From Hemicentrotus pulcherrimus (taxonomy: Eukaryota > Echinodermata > Echinoidea > Camarodonta > Strongylocentrotidae): a DNA stretch of 64,000 nucleotides. A program made the translations under genes and the position numbers. The notes beneath the pieces were generated by a model, which was given only the letters and a program-made list of their open reading frames with translations, was not told the origin of the DNA and ran no database searches. The stretch is from the NCBI GenBank assembly GCA_003118195.1, contig BEXV01000010.1, forward strand, positions 456,114-520,113. Direction: 5' to 3'. This document shows, one piece after another, positions 11,691 to 20,754 of this stretch (position 1 is the stretch's first letter; each line of letters opens with the position of its first letter).

Positions 11691-12153
11691 TAAAAGAGAA
11701 ATTAAATTCAGGCTGGCCTTACATTTAGGTGATGAAATTACAAGTAGGAAAGAAGAGCAATTTTACTACGGGAAGATCAAAATGAGCTCTGGCAAAAAGA
11801 GAGAAAAGAAATTGCAGCAGGGATAATAAAAAGCCCTGGAAACCTCACTTGAACATAAAAGTACTGTAGGTTTATTCTATATGTTGATTTGAATATTCTT
11901 TGAATTGATTGGAATCACAGTTTGTTTTGTATATTTCTCTATTCACAATATAGTGTTGCAGTGTTTTCTTTTTGATATCACAATAACACTTCTGTTGACT
12001 TAAAGTCCATGTAACAGTGCATATAAACCTTCCGTTTTTCAGAAAGAATTTCAGTGGCTTTAATTATTTTAAGCATTTATTACATCTCATAGTATCTCCT
12101 CTCTCTATAAGAATAATTCAGTTTAGTTGGACAGACTTAATTCTGTGATATTT

Positions 12154-12317
12154 GGGACTTTTAGATTTACACGACGAGAGCGTGGACTGCCGCGTGTGAC
12201 ATTGTGTTAAGACACTTGGCCGTGCACAGCAGTGCCTGCCTTAAAAGGACGTCACATTACCTTAAAAGGATGTCACACGTGAGGTTCCACGTTCTCGTAG
12301 TGTAAATCTAAAAGACC
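12154..12317. repeat. Imperfect palindrome (foldback element), 164 bp
   Basis: The outer 33 bases on each side (12154-12186 and 12285-12317) are inverted repeats matching at about 30 positions, with core CTTTTAGATTTACAC. The inner part holds a short direct duplication of CCTTAAAAGGANGTCACA. It looks like a foldback MITE. No frame. Confidence 0.7.
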
Positions 12318-13280
12318 CTAATTGTATGCGTTGAAATGTGTTCTGATGCAGTGATCGTGTTGTCTATAGTCATGAATTATTGACAAGAATTTACAAATGT
12401 GGCAAATTAATTTTGGGGTCTCGATATGGTGATATGAACTTTGTATTTTTGATGAGAACTAGAAACATTTGACGGGCTATACATTTTTTTTTATACAGTG
12501 ATAATACATATTATTAAAAAATAATTTCTGGAACATGTATTGAAACCGGATTGTTTTTCATGAACACCCTGGAAATACCCACCAACCTGGCTCTCTAATA
12601 TTGTAATTTTCCTGCCTGGAGAGGGCAGCATACTATAAAAGTTTGATGTGCACACCAAATATACATGCACATGTATTTATTCTAGTATTGACGAGTGGAA
12701 ACTGGAAATCCATGGGCAGGTATGGTAAATAAGTAGTGAGCAATCGCATAACTTAAAGTTTAGAGGTGTAGCCAACTGAAAGAATTGTTTTGTTTTGTCA
12801 TTGCTAATGATAACATAAATGGAAGATATAGATTACTGTATTTTAAAGATGCCTTGGAGTATGTGTCCGTAAGATGCCCATAAGTAGGTCTCTTTTTTTG
12901 ATCATCTCTCATTAACATCTCTTAATGGTGTATGACTGCTGCATAAGAGTGGAATTTAGGCACTGGAGGCCCATTGGAAGTAATCATTCAATCCCACCAT
13001 TTGCCACTCTTTGCTCCTTTTTCCTTTATGTGTTATCCAAATTGATTTCCACGATGAATAATTTTGAGGAAATAAATAAATATAAAATTATGAAACCCTA
13101 CAAAAATACACAGTATTGGACAAGGTTACAAATGTAATGACATCATTTCTTACTGGTTGATTGATTACTTCAAGATTTCTCATAAAATTATAGTTCTCCA
13201 ACTGAGAGAGACTGATTTGGGAGGGGGCTTTCATGTTGGCCTAACTAATCGCTTCTCTTTTTATATATTCTCATTTACAG

Positions 13281-13391
13281 TGTGAAGAGTTTGTAAAGGC
13301 TGGCGCAACACAAGCTGAGACGGTATCAGATCTAGTAGCATCATGTGACATCACATTCTCAATGGTATCAGACTCAGAGGCAGTCAGAGCG
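13281..13391 (+). CDS. GLYR1: GLYR1-like, first visible exon (37 codons)
   Basis: Acceptor TTTACAG before 13281, donor GTATGT at 13392. It starts and ends in phase 0. It encodes the end of the Rossmann half: CEEFVKAGATQ and then SCDITFSMVSDSEA, as in GLYR1-type enzymes. Confidence 0.85.
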
Positions 13392-16300
13392 GTATGTAGT
13401 TGGTTTTACGTTTGCCAGGAAGGGGGGTGGGGGGTGGGTTGGTGGTAAACATTAGAATAATCCTTGGGTCTCTCATTCCAGGAAAACTGTTCCACTGCAG
13501 TGGTATTCACTGTAAATATGAATATTGCATTGTGTTCTTAACATGCATGGTTCAACCCAAACCCTCTTCGTTTGCAGATAGTTTTAGGAGTAGTTTCATA
13601 TATTTTTAACATTTTGCAATGATATGAGTAATCATGGATTCTATTGCATGAGACAAACATAATCTAAAAGACCTGCAGTTGAATTCTGCACTCTCATGTA
13701 ATATTGTACTTGTTAAAGAATTCAGTTGATCATTCCTGATTTTGTTGTACCTTAGAGAATACAGATTTAAGAATGAAATGAATTAATTCTTTTGTTATTC
13801 CTTAATAGATTGTATTTGGTGAGAATGGTGTTTTAGAAGGCATCACTGAAGGAAAGGCATTTGTTGACATGTCAACAGTGGATATAGGCACCGTGACAGG
13901 AGTTTCAGAGGTGAGACTATTTAGCCATGAAATGAAGTTTAGGATTATACTCCTGGGAACAGGAAATAAAATATTGTTCTGAACAGGAAAACTACAAAAT
14001 ATGAGATATTGTTCTTAAAATGAAAAATGCATAATATGAGATATTGTTCTAAATAGGAAAAATATGAATATGCGCATAGGAAGATATTGCCTGAATCCCT
14101 ACTAATTGGATTATATTGAAAATGTTAAGATTTGAAGCAAAAAAAGTTATAAAGCAAAAAATAAAGAAGACCCGAGAGATGATTAAGTAATTTATGCAGG
14201 CAGCTTGCTCCCTGATATTGATGCTGCAGAGACTTTGGCTTGGATTCCTAAAAGTGGAATTAAAGTTGGTAGTTGGAGAGAAAAGGGGCAGTTCAATTTT
14301 TAGAAAAATCTCATTATAAATGATGTTGTAATCAAACCCAAATTGGCAACTCTGTGACATATTTCACAACATCCTCTCATATGTGAAATGTATAATTTTG
14401 TTTTGGATATATTTGCCTTTACTTCATTGAAGTAATAGATTTGTTTCATACAAAGAAAATGTGATTAAAAAAATAATAAAAATTAAAGTAAAAAGCAAAT
14501 GGACAGGACTTTGAAAGATGCTTCACAGAGATGCTAATTTGTATTTGGATCAATTCCACTGTTCCATGTTTTTTAAATTTTATCAGAATTTGCTCAATTT
14601 TTCACTGATTACAACCAACTTTTAAAGTATCAAGGTGGACTTCCACTTTAATCTATGGAATTGTGGGGTGCGAAGTCGAGTTAAAACTTTGCCTGAAGTA
14701 AGTCTTGTTTGATCAATACCTGTCTGTTTGTCAATGACCTTTTCTATAATACCTTTCCACCGGTAGGCTGTACAAGCGCGGGATGGTCGATTCATGGAGG
14801 CACCGGTCTGCGGTAGCGTTCAGCCAGCCATGGAGGGCTCCCTCATCATCATTGCAGCAGGAGAAAAAGAGCTCTATGAAGAGTGTGAATCGTGTTTTCA
14901 AGCCATGGGAAAGAAGGCGTTCTATCTCTGTAAGCCATAGAGTGGTGAAGTGTGACGCCAAGAACAATTTATTTTTGGAATTTTTGGAATTTTTTCTTCA
15001 TTTTCTTCTTCATTTTTTCTTCTTTTTTTCTTCATTTTCCGAAAGAGCATCAAAAATAAATGTCCAAATGTCAAAAACCAATTGAATTTAAGTATTGGCC
15101 GAGAAATGACTTATCTGAATAAAAAGATTTCCTATAGAAAGTCCAGTGTTATTTTGCTCTGGTTCGTAATGTTATGAACGAGAGCAAAGTAGTACCCATG
15201 CAAATGATGTTTGAAGTAGGGATAATGTTGTCAGTCACAACGGTGTAGTGTAGCGTAATTCCAGGCATTTACAAGGCACTGGTAATATGGATCAACTTTG
15301 GATTAACAAGGCTACCAATGGGGAAAGGATGTTGGGAGGGGGGGGGGGGTTCCTTTCCCCCTCTGCCTTCTTTATCCAACCCCAGTGATCCCCTTAAGCT
15401 ACACTAATGATTGGTCAGTCAGTGTATTGCAAACTTTTTTAGGAGTGTATGTCATCTTAAACAAAATTATTCCTCTAAGAATTGTAATGAAACTTTGTAA
15501 ACTTGTCGGGGGAGGGGTATTACTCTATTTCAATGTTATTAACATATATATAAGAGTTACCCCCAGATTATTCATAAAAGATATTATAATAACATCATTC
15601 TTCAATATTCATTTTTTAAAGCCCCAAAGCACTACTTATAACTACTTGCGCCTTCTTTATAGCAAACAATGCCTCATCAGTACCTGTTGGTTCCCCATAA
15701 TCCCCTTTTCTTATGTTAATTGAGAGCTGATTTGATGAGATAACCACCTGTCAGTGACCTTGCAGGGAGGTCTAATCCCCCTGGCCAAACGGGCTTTAAG
15801 TTTCAATTAGGTCCATTTAAAAAATGTTTTCATTGTTACCATAATCACGGAAAATACACCCCTTTTCAACGAAAGCTGTGGCTAATGTACCTATTCATGA
15901 ACACCACTCACTATCAAAGATATTTTCTGCTCTTGTCATCCTCCAGCAGACACAGGCAACGCAGCTCGAATGAAACTGGTCATCAACATGATCATAGGCG
16001 GTGTCATGTGCAGCTTTGCAGAAGGGATGGCCCTAGCTGATAAGTCAGGCCTCAGTCAAAGCGTTCTACTGGACATTCTCAATCTCGGATCAATTGCCAA
16101 CCCACTTATTAGTGGAAAAGGAAAAGGTAAGATGAAAGAGGGAGAGTAAACTTTTTTTCAACTGATTCCAAACCAAATGTATTGAAATTCGAATTTATCA
16201 TCGCCCGGCTGGCAGAAGGGCGTTAGCGCGTGAGCGACTCGAAAACTAGTTTACCAATTATTCACATTTAAAGATTTGTTTTATATTCAAACTGATTTCT

Positions 16301-18139
16301 GTCCCGCAAATGGTTTTAAAACTTTAAAAACTAATAGAAATGTTATAACAGAACACGGCCACAATTTCGTTTCTTCTCAGAAATAAGTCAGAACGTCCTT
16401 CTGCTTAGCGCTTCATTTTTTACCTGAAATTTCGAGCTAACACCCTTCTGCCAGCCAGGCGACGATATGTTTACTTATTTGGAATAAGATGGTACAGTGT
16501 ATCTCTGTTTGAGGGAATGACCGTAGCCAACGAATAGAGAAAAGGAATGAGAGATGCATTTACAAAGTTGGCATGTCATCTCGTGGTCTATATTTGTGTG
16601 ACAATTCACAGTTAAACCCAATGTGGTGAACGTTATCATTGTATTATGCAAGTGTTAAAGAACATCAGGTAAAAAATATTCCCTGAAAAGCATGGCTCTT
16701 GAATTGTCTTAATATTCTAAATATGGCATGTAACATCATAAAAATCTGGACAGATTTTTATGCCACATGTTTGTGTAGTCCCATCTTATCCCATGTAGTC
16801 CCATCTTTATGTTAACAGTGCTTGCATTTTTACCGAGAGTGGACCAAATTTCTTTTAATTTTGATTATTGTAGACCCTTGCATTACACACAAATACATAC
16901 AATGTATATGCTAGATATCAACCTTTACTGATCGATTCCAGAACGTTTCTTTCACAATGCAATCGCATGACCAAAACTCAACTTTAAATGTTCCGCCTTT
17001 CTATTTGACTTTCAGCAATCCTAGCCAACAAGTACCCACCAGCTTTCCCCCTGAAATACCAACAGAAAGATCTGAAGCTGGCCCTAGCTATGTCAGAGCA
17101 GGTAGACCAACCCCTCCCAGTTGCATCAGCAGTCAATGAGGTAAGACACTAACTAGTCAGGCATATAATGAGAGCCACAAGGGCATTACTCTAAAAATCA
17201 CTTCTTTTTTCTTCAAAGAGTGAAACCTGTACACACAAAGACGTCTCAAGAGAGTGAAAAATGGTCCTTCTAGACAGATTGCTTTCAAAACGGGTTTCTG
17301 TATGAAGTAATTTTCAAAGTATATTATTTTCAGTAATTTTGCAATTGTCTTGTGGCTTTCAGCAGATAAATTTTATCTAAACTGGAGATCATGACGATTT
17401 TAATACACGATGTGACAACTAAAGTGATTACACAAAAATGTTTTTAGAAATTTAGCATATTTATTTTTTGACTAAAGTAATAAACCAGCGCTTGGAGAAA
17501 TCATCTCAAAAAACTTGACACACTAGTCAGTAATCTTTAAGAATTTCCCTTAATTCTCAGCAGGATCAGATATTTCTGTTGAGAGTGAAGTGTGTCCCGT
17601 TTTGACCAGAAGTTGTTTTCAATCAGTATGTGGTAGGGAGAATTTGAAACATGTATTTATCTTGCAGAGCCAATGAACTGGGTAGATTTAGGGGTCATGA
17701 GGCCAAAGGTAAAAGGTTGTGTATGCAAAAATAACTTGTGAATGCTGCCTTATTAGAACTGACGAAAGGATTACTATCAAACTTGGGACATGTATCTATC
17801 TTGCAGAGCCATCAAACTGATTAGATTTTAGGGTCATAAGATCAAAGACAAAAGGGTCATACATGTATATAAAAAAATAGCTTGTAATAATGATATTCTG
17901 TGAATCTGTTAATGGATTACAATCAAACTTGCTCTATGGCAGAGGCATCATTTTCAACTGCTTGCAGTCGAACATCCATCTAGTTTTTAATTCTGCCAGA
18001 AATTTTCGCATTATATTATTTTGGCAAATAGCTAATACAAATTTACATTGATTTTGTTTTGCAGCAATTCAAGAGAGCAAAGAATATGGGGTTAGGAGAC
18101 AAGGACACTTCGGCCATCTATAAATCACTTACCCACTAA
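13281..18139 (+). CDS. GLYR1: GLYR1/glyoxylate-reductase-like beta-hydroxyacid dehydrogenase, C-terminal 251 aa in six exons (5' partial)
   Basis: Member of the 3-hydroxyisobutyrate dehydrogenase superfamily, NAD(P)H-dependent reductases of small aldehyde acids; in vertebrates GLYR1/NPAC is a chromatin protein with a dead dehydrogenase fold. Exons are 13281-13391, 13809-13910, 14767-14929, 15947-16126, 17016-17140 and 18065-18139, all with GT/AG introns and consistent phases. Visible landmarks: CDITFSMVSD, FVDMSTVD, EAPVCGS (the substrate-binding APVSG motif with Ser replaced by Cys), IIAAGEKELYEECESCFQAMG, GNAARMKLVIN with the catalytic-type lysine of KxxxN (15973-15975), then KYPPAFPLKYQQKDLKLAL and the C-terminal helix. 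The missing N-terminus should carry the Rossmann GxGxxG motif and possibly PWWP/AT-hook segments, probably before base 1. The retained lysine favours an active metabolic enzyme over a purely structural NPAC protein. I am sure of the family, less sure of orthology. Confidence 0.88.
13809..13910 (+). CDS. GLYR1: GLYR1-like, second visible exon (34 codons)
   Basis: Acceptor TTAATAG, donor GTGAGA, phase 0 to 0. It encodes IVFGENGVLEGITEGK and then FVDMSTVD, the conserved strand before the substrate-binding loop. Confidence 0.87.
13971..14072 (+). repeat. 35-base tandem repeat, three copies
   Basis: Units at 13971-14005, 14006-14040 and 14041-14072 each begin ATATTGTTCT and have a GGAAAA/TGAAAA core before AATATGA. 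It lies in the intron after the second visible GLYR1-like exon. Confidence 0.75.
14628..14648 (-). repeat. Solo end of the 7491-7960 TIR family
   Basis: TCAAGGTGGACTTCC reads GGAAGTCCACCTTGA in reverse, matching the terminal motif of the 7491-7960 element with a one-base change. A partner end was not clearly found, so it may be a degraded copy. Confidence 0.4.
14767..14929 (+). CDS. GLYR1: GLYR1-like, third visible exon (54 codons plus 1 base)
   Basis: Acceptor CCGGTAG, donor GTAAGC, phase 0 to 1. It carries the EAPVCGS substrate loop, in which cysteine (14809-14811) replaces the usual serine, and the segment EEGS-like AMEGSLIIIAAGEK followed by CFQAMGKKAF. Confidence 0.88.
15153..15188. repeat. 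Short hairpin (17-base arms, 2-base loop)
   Basis: TTTGCTCTGGTTCGTAA is followed after TG by its near reverse complement TTATGAACGAGAGCAAA (15 of 17 pairs). It is intronic; a nearly loopless palindrome of this kind is often a tiny foldback element. A poly-G run (15338-15349) lies nearby. Confidence 0.6.
15947..16126 (+). CDS. GLYR1: GLYR1-like, fourth visible exon with catalytic lysine (59 codons, split codons both ends)
   Basis: The acceptor is a tandem CAGCAG (15944-15949); using the first AG keeps the family's length between the substrate loop and GNAA. The donor is GTAAGA after 16126. It encodes DTGNAARMKLVINMIIGG, then EGMALADKSGLS and LLDILNLGS, the long helix carrying the KxxxN motif. 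Confidence 0.88.
16202..16461. mobile_element. MITE-like TIR element (about 260 bp) in a GLYR1-like intron
   Basis: The left end (16202-16227) and the reverse complement of the right end (16436-16461) agree at 24 of 26 bases, with core GGCTGGCAGAAGGG. An additional CTTCTGCTTAGCGC segment inside is a partial echo of the right arm. No coding frame. The target duplication is unclear. Confidence 0.7.
17016..17140 (+). CDS. GLYR1: GLYR1-like, fifth visible exon (41 codons plus split codon)
   Basis: Acceptor ACTTTCAG, donor GTAAGA. It encodes the strongly conserved KYPPAFPLKYQQKDLKLAL segment and ends PVASAVNE, matching active glyoxylate/succinic-semialdehyde reductases as I remember them. Confidence 0.9.
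17649..17960 (+). repeat. 139-base tandem repeat, two copies plus a partial third
   Basis: The unit begins ACATGTATNTATCTTGCAGAGCC at 17649 and again at 17788. The phrase GGATTACNATCAAACTTG closes units one and two (near 17768 and 17925), after which a partial third copy starts (GGCAGAGGCATCA). Intronic, diverged. Confidence 0.65.
18065..18139 (+). CDS. GLYR1: GLYR1-like, last coding exon (24 codons and stop)
   Basis: Acceptor TTTTGCAG before 18065. It encodes QFKRAKNMGLGDKDTSAIYK and four further residues, ending in TAA at 18137-18139. The final helix of the family is complete. Confidence 0.88.
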   Translation, partial: QFKRAKNMGLGDKDTSAIYKSLTH

Positions 18140-19550
18140 GAGACTGGACGCACAAGACTAGCTCTGTGCTTTCTCATATTCCAAAATCCCTTGGACATTA
18201 CGCCCATCGCCCTCGCCTCCCTCTGTAACATCAAGTCCTATGACAAGAAGCAGTGGTTAGCGGTTGCAGGTCACAGAAAGATAAGGGCAACTAGTGCTGA
18301 TGGGAGTTAATGTGCCCCTGTGTTCTTTTTTACTACTCATCATGGACTAAATTGTGATAATCATTGATGCTTTTTACAAATTTATTTTGTTAATTATGCC
18401 ATATTTCCTTAAGAAGGAACCCCAGTTCTGTTCTTCTTTTTAATCAATTGTTCTTAAATTTCTTTGTAGATATATTTGATCATGACTTTGTGTACAAATT
18501 GAGAGGTGATAAATGGGGTTTTGCTCAATCTCAGCTTTTATTGGATGATACTTCATAGCCAAAAATTCAAAGTTAAAAATCACTGTTTTTCATACAAATT
18601 TAGAAAGCTACCAGATTTTTGGTCTGTTTATTTATTCTTATTTATACATGTCAGAAAGGAAAGATCAGTGCTGCCAAAAGAAATGATGGTTTGGGGGAAG
18701 GGGAGAGAGTCTAGAGGGGGTATATTTCAGTCCCTGGTATGTGTACAGCATTCTTTGTATAGTTCTTGAATGTTTTTAGAAGCACTCTTTATACCAGAAG
18801 AAAACGAGCAAATGTTTTGTGTATGTATGAGAAAAAAAAATCTTCATCCTGTTAATGCCTTTTGTACAAATGCAATTTGAGGAGAGGATTTGATATTTTG
18901 TGTGAATATATGAATGCTTGTGACAAGAGTTTCTCATGAATTTATTCCATGGGTAAGAGAATTATGTGCGATTATGTTGACAAGTTTCAGAGCTTTTTGT
19001 ATGTTGCCAATTCGATTTTACATTGTTCAGATGTTTTAGAATTTCTGGTGCTGACAACAAATGTTCACACAGAGAGTCCCACAGAATAATTAGTATTACT
19101 ATGAAACTAAATGAATTCTCAATGAAATTTTGTACGAATGTCATTGGGATTTTTGCAAAATCTGCAAAACTTAACATTTGTAGATGGTCCGTATGTTTGT
19201 TGGGGATTTTATGCAAATTAACAGTTTCTTGATCCAATTACATCGAGAAGGGGTTTCCATCCAAAGTTTTAAGTATTATTGATTAGTATCAATTAAAAAA
19301 TGTCTTGCTGTATTTGATGATTATTTTGTTTTCTGCCATCAGCATCATACATTTAATGTTTTAAGCATTCTTCAAATGCCCTTTTCAATCTATGTAGTAT
19401 TTGTAAATTTCTCCAACTCTGTTTGAATACCTCTTTATTGTTTTTAGATGTGTTTTTAAAATAATAATTATTGCTTTGTACTTGTACTCTTGTCTGGAAT
19501 TAAACATTTTAGCGTCATTAGTTTTTAAATAAATGTTTTTTTTTATAATT
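18140..19550 (+). other. Probable 3' UTR of the GLYR1-like gene
   Basis: About 1.4 kb of AT-rich sequence with no coding character directly follows the stop. Candidate poly(A) signals are ATTAAA at 19499-19504 and AATAAA at 19528-19533, the latter followed by a T-rich stretch; a third AATAAA is at 19616-19621. Confidence 0.5.
19528..19533 (+). promoter_or_regulatory. Likely poly(A) signal of the GLYR1-like gene
   Basis: A canonical AATAAA is followed by a T-rich region, 29 bases after an ATTAAA variant. It is one of three candidates between 19499 and 19621. Confidence 0.45.
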
Positions 19551-20730
19551 CTGGATTGAATGAGGATGAGAGAGTGTGCACGAGAGGATATCTAGCTTTC
19601 CTTAGTGATATTTGTAATAAACATTCACAAATTTTTTGCCTTATATCCAGCAAAATGTTAAACATTGTCTTGATTCCTGCACCTTGATTGGTTGAGCGAG
19701 CAGCCTACAATGACGTCATTAACTCAGGAATCTGTCTGCTACAGTCCGCTAAAAACAGTTCTTAAAGAAAGACGTGTGGTTATGACGTGTTTTCTTTACT
19801 CAAATTTCACAGAAAAAGAACGATAATAGACACAAGAAAACTGACTATGTACTCGCCTAAACATGGCGACCGTAGAAAGCGTGGTTTTCTCTTAAACTGT
19901 ACTGGCAGTACACGGTATAAAAATCTTGTGACTCATTAGCATACAACCTGCTGACTGAAAGGGCTTGAAAATGTAGGTTATTTGTATGTAAACACAATGC
20001 TCATTTATGCATGTTATTTTTACCAAATACTCAATGGTGTCTGACGGTGAAGTCTAGTTTTGTTGCACAATCTGAATACTAGAACACCTATTGATTTTGT
20101 CAGAATTTTCTTTCTTTATCATCAGGTGGGCATATATAATACAGCCTACCTTATTTTGTGAGCAAGATAACTTGAAAATGGCTCAATCAAATGCCTTTAA
20201 ATTTGGCACATGGACAAAGCACAATAGGGTTTTCAACCTTGATCATGAGTGATGTCATATGATCTAGGCGCCATCTAATTTTTCTGAAAACGAACTATTC
20301 ATATTTATCATGATCAATTTACTGTCAATTCCAGGTTAATAGCACAACTGAGCAGTCACTATATCGTTCTCCTGCTTTGTTTCCCTTCTCTGCATCTCTC
20401 TCTCTCTTGCTCGATTTTCCCTTTTACATGTTTGGTCAGAAACCCCATTCCAGTAATTCACGACACTCTGGTAGTTACTTGCCTCGCCTACCATCCTAGT
20501 ATAGCTTCCTGGGTGAGCTGCCAAAGATACTCTTCCTGTCTCTCTCTTCATATGAGATCCTTAAAACAACGGCCAAACCACCTCATTTGTCTTTAGTGAC
20601 TAATTCTTATCTCGTTTAAATTCAAATTCCTGCAAGGTCTTACAGAATTTGATTTTAGCTGCAAAAGTACATTACTTTAAAAGGTAATGGAGACGCACAA
20701 ACTCACACAGACCATGAACAATTTTTTTTC
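19551..20730. other. Spacer between convergent GLYR1-like and ECM3-like genes
   Basis: No coding region. It contains an inverted CCAAT box (ATTGG, 19687-19691) and a perfect CRE-type TGACGTCA (19711-19718). A CT-rich stretch lies at 20390-20420. Confidence 0.4.
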
Positions 20731-20748
20731 CCCGCCAGGCCGATACAA

Positions 20749-20754
20749 TTTATT
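20749..20754 (-). promoter_or_regulatory. Candidate distal poly(A) signal of the ECM3-like gene
   Basis: Plus-strand TTTATT reads AATAAA on the minus strand, about 2.8 kb past the stop codon. A more proximal candidate is at 21279-21284. Which is used cannot be decided from sequence. Confidence 0.3.

Larger units (their letters stand above)
2568..13280. other. 10.7 kb without coding exons: likely GLYR1-like intron and LRR gene 5' region
   Basis: No frame in this stretch shows coding character with matching splice sites. I looked specifically for the glycine-rich NAD-binding exon that should precede the first visible GLYR1-like exon and did not find it. The region is AT-rich and holds the SINE-like, TIR and palindromic elements listed separately, plus homopolymer C runs near 9178-9205 and 10162-10176. 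Confidence 0.5.

Noticed and set aside
13971..17960. Tandem arrays considered as CRISPR-like repeats
   Set aside because: Units are contiguous without unique spacers and lie in introns of an animal gene.
19863..19896. ATGGCGACC with good Kozak context between the convergent genes
   Set aside because: The frame stops after about ten codons and has no donor site; no support for a coding exon.
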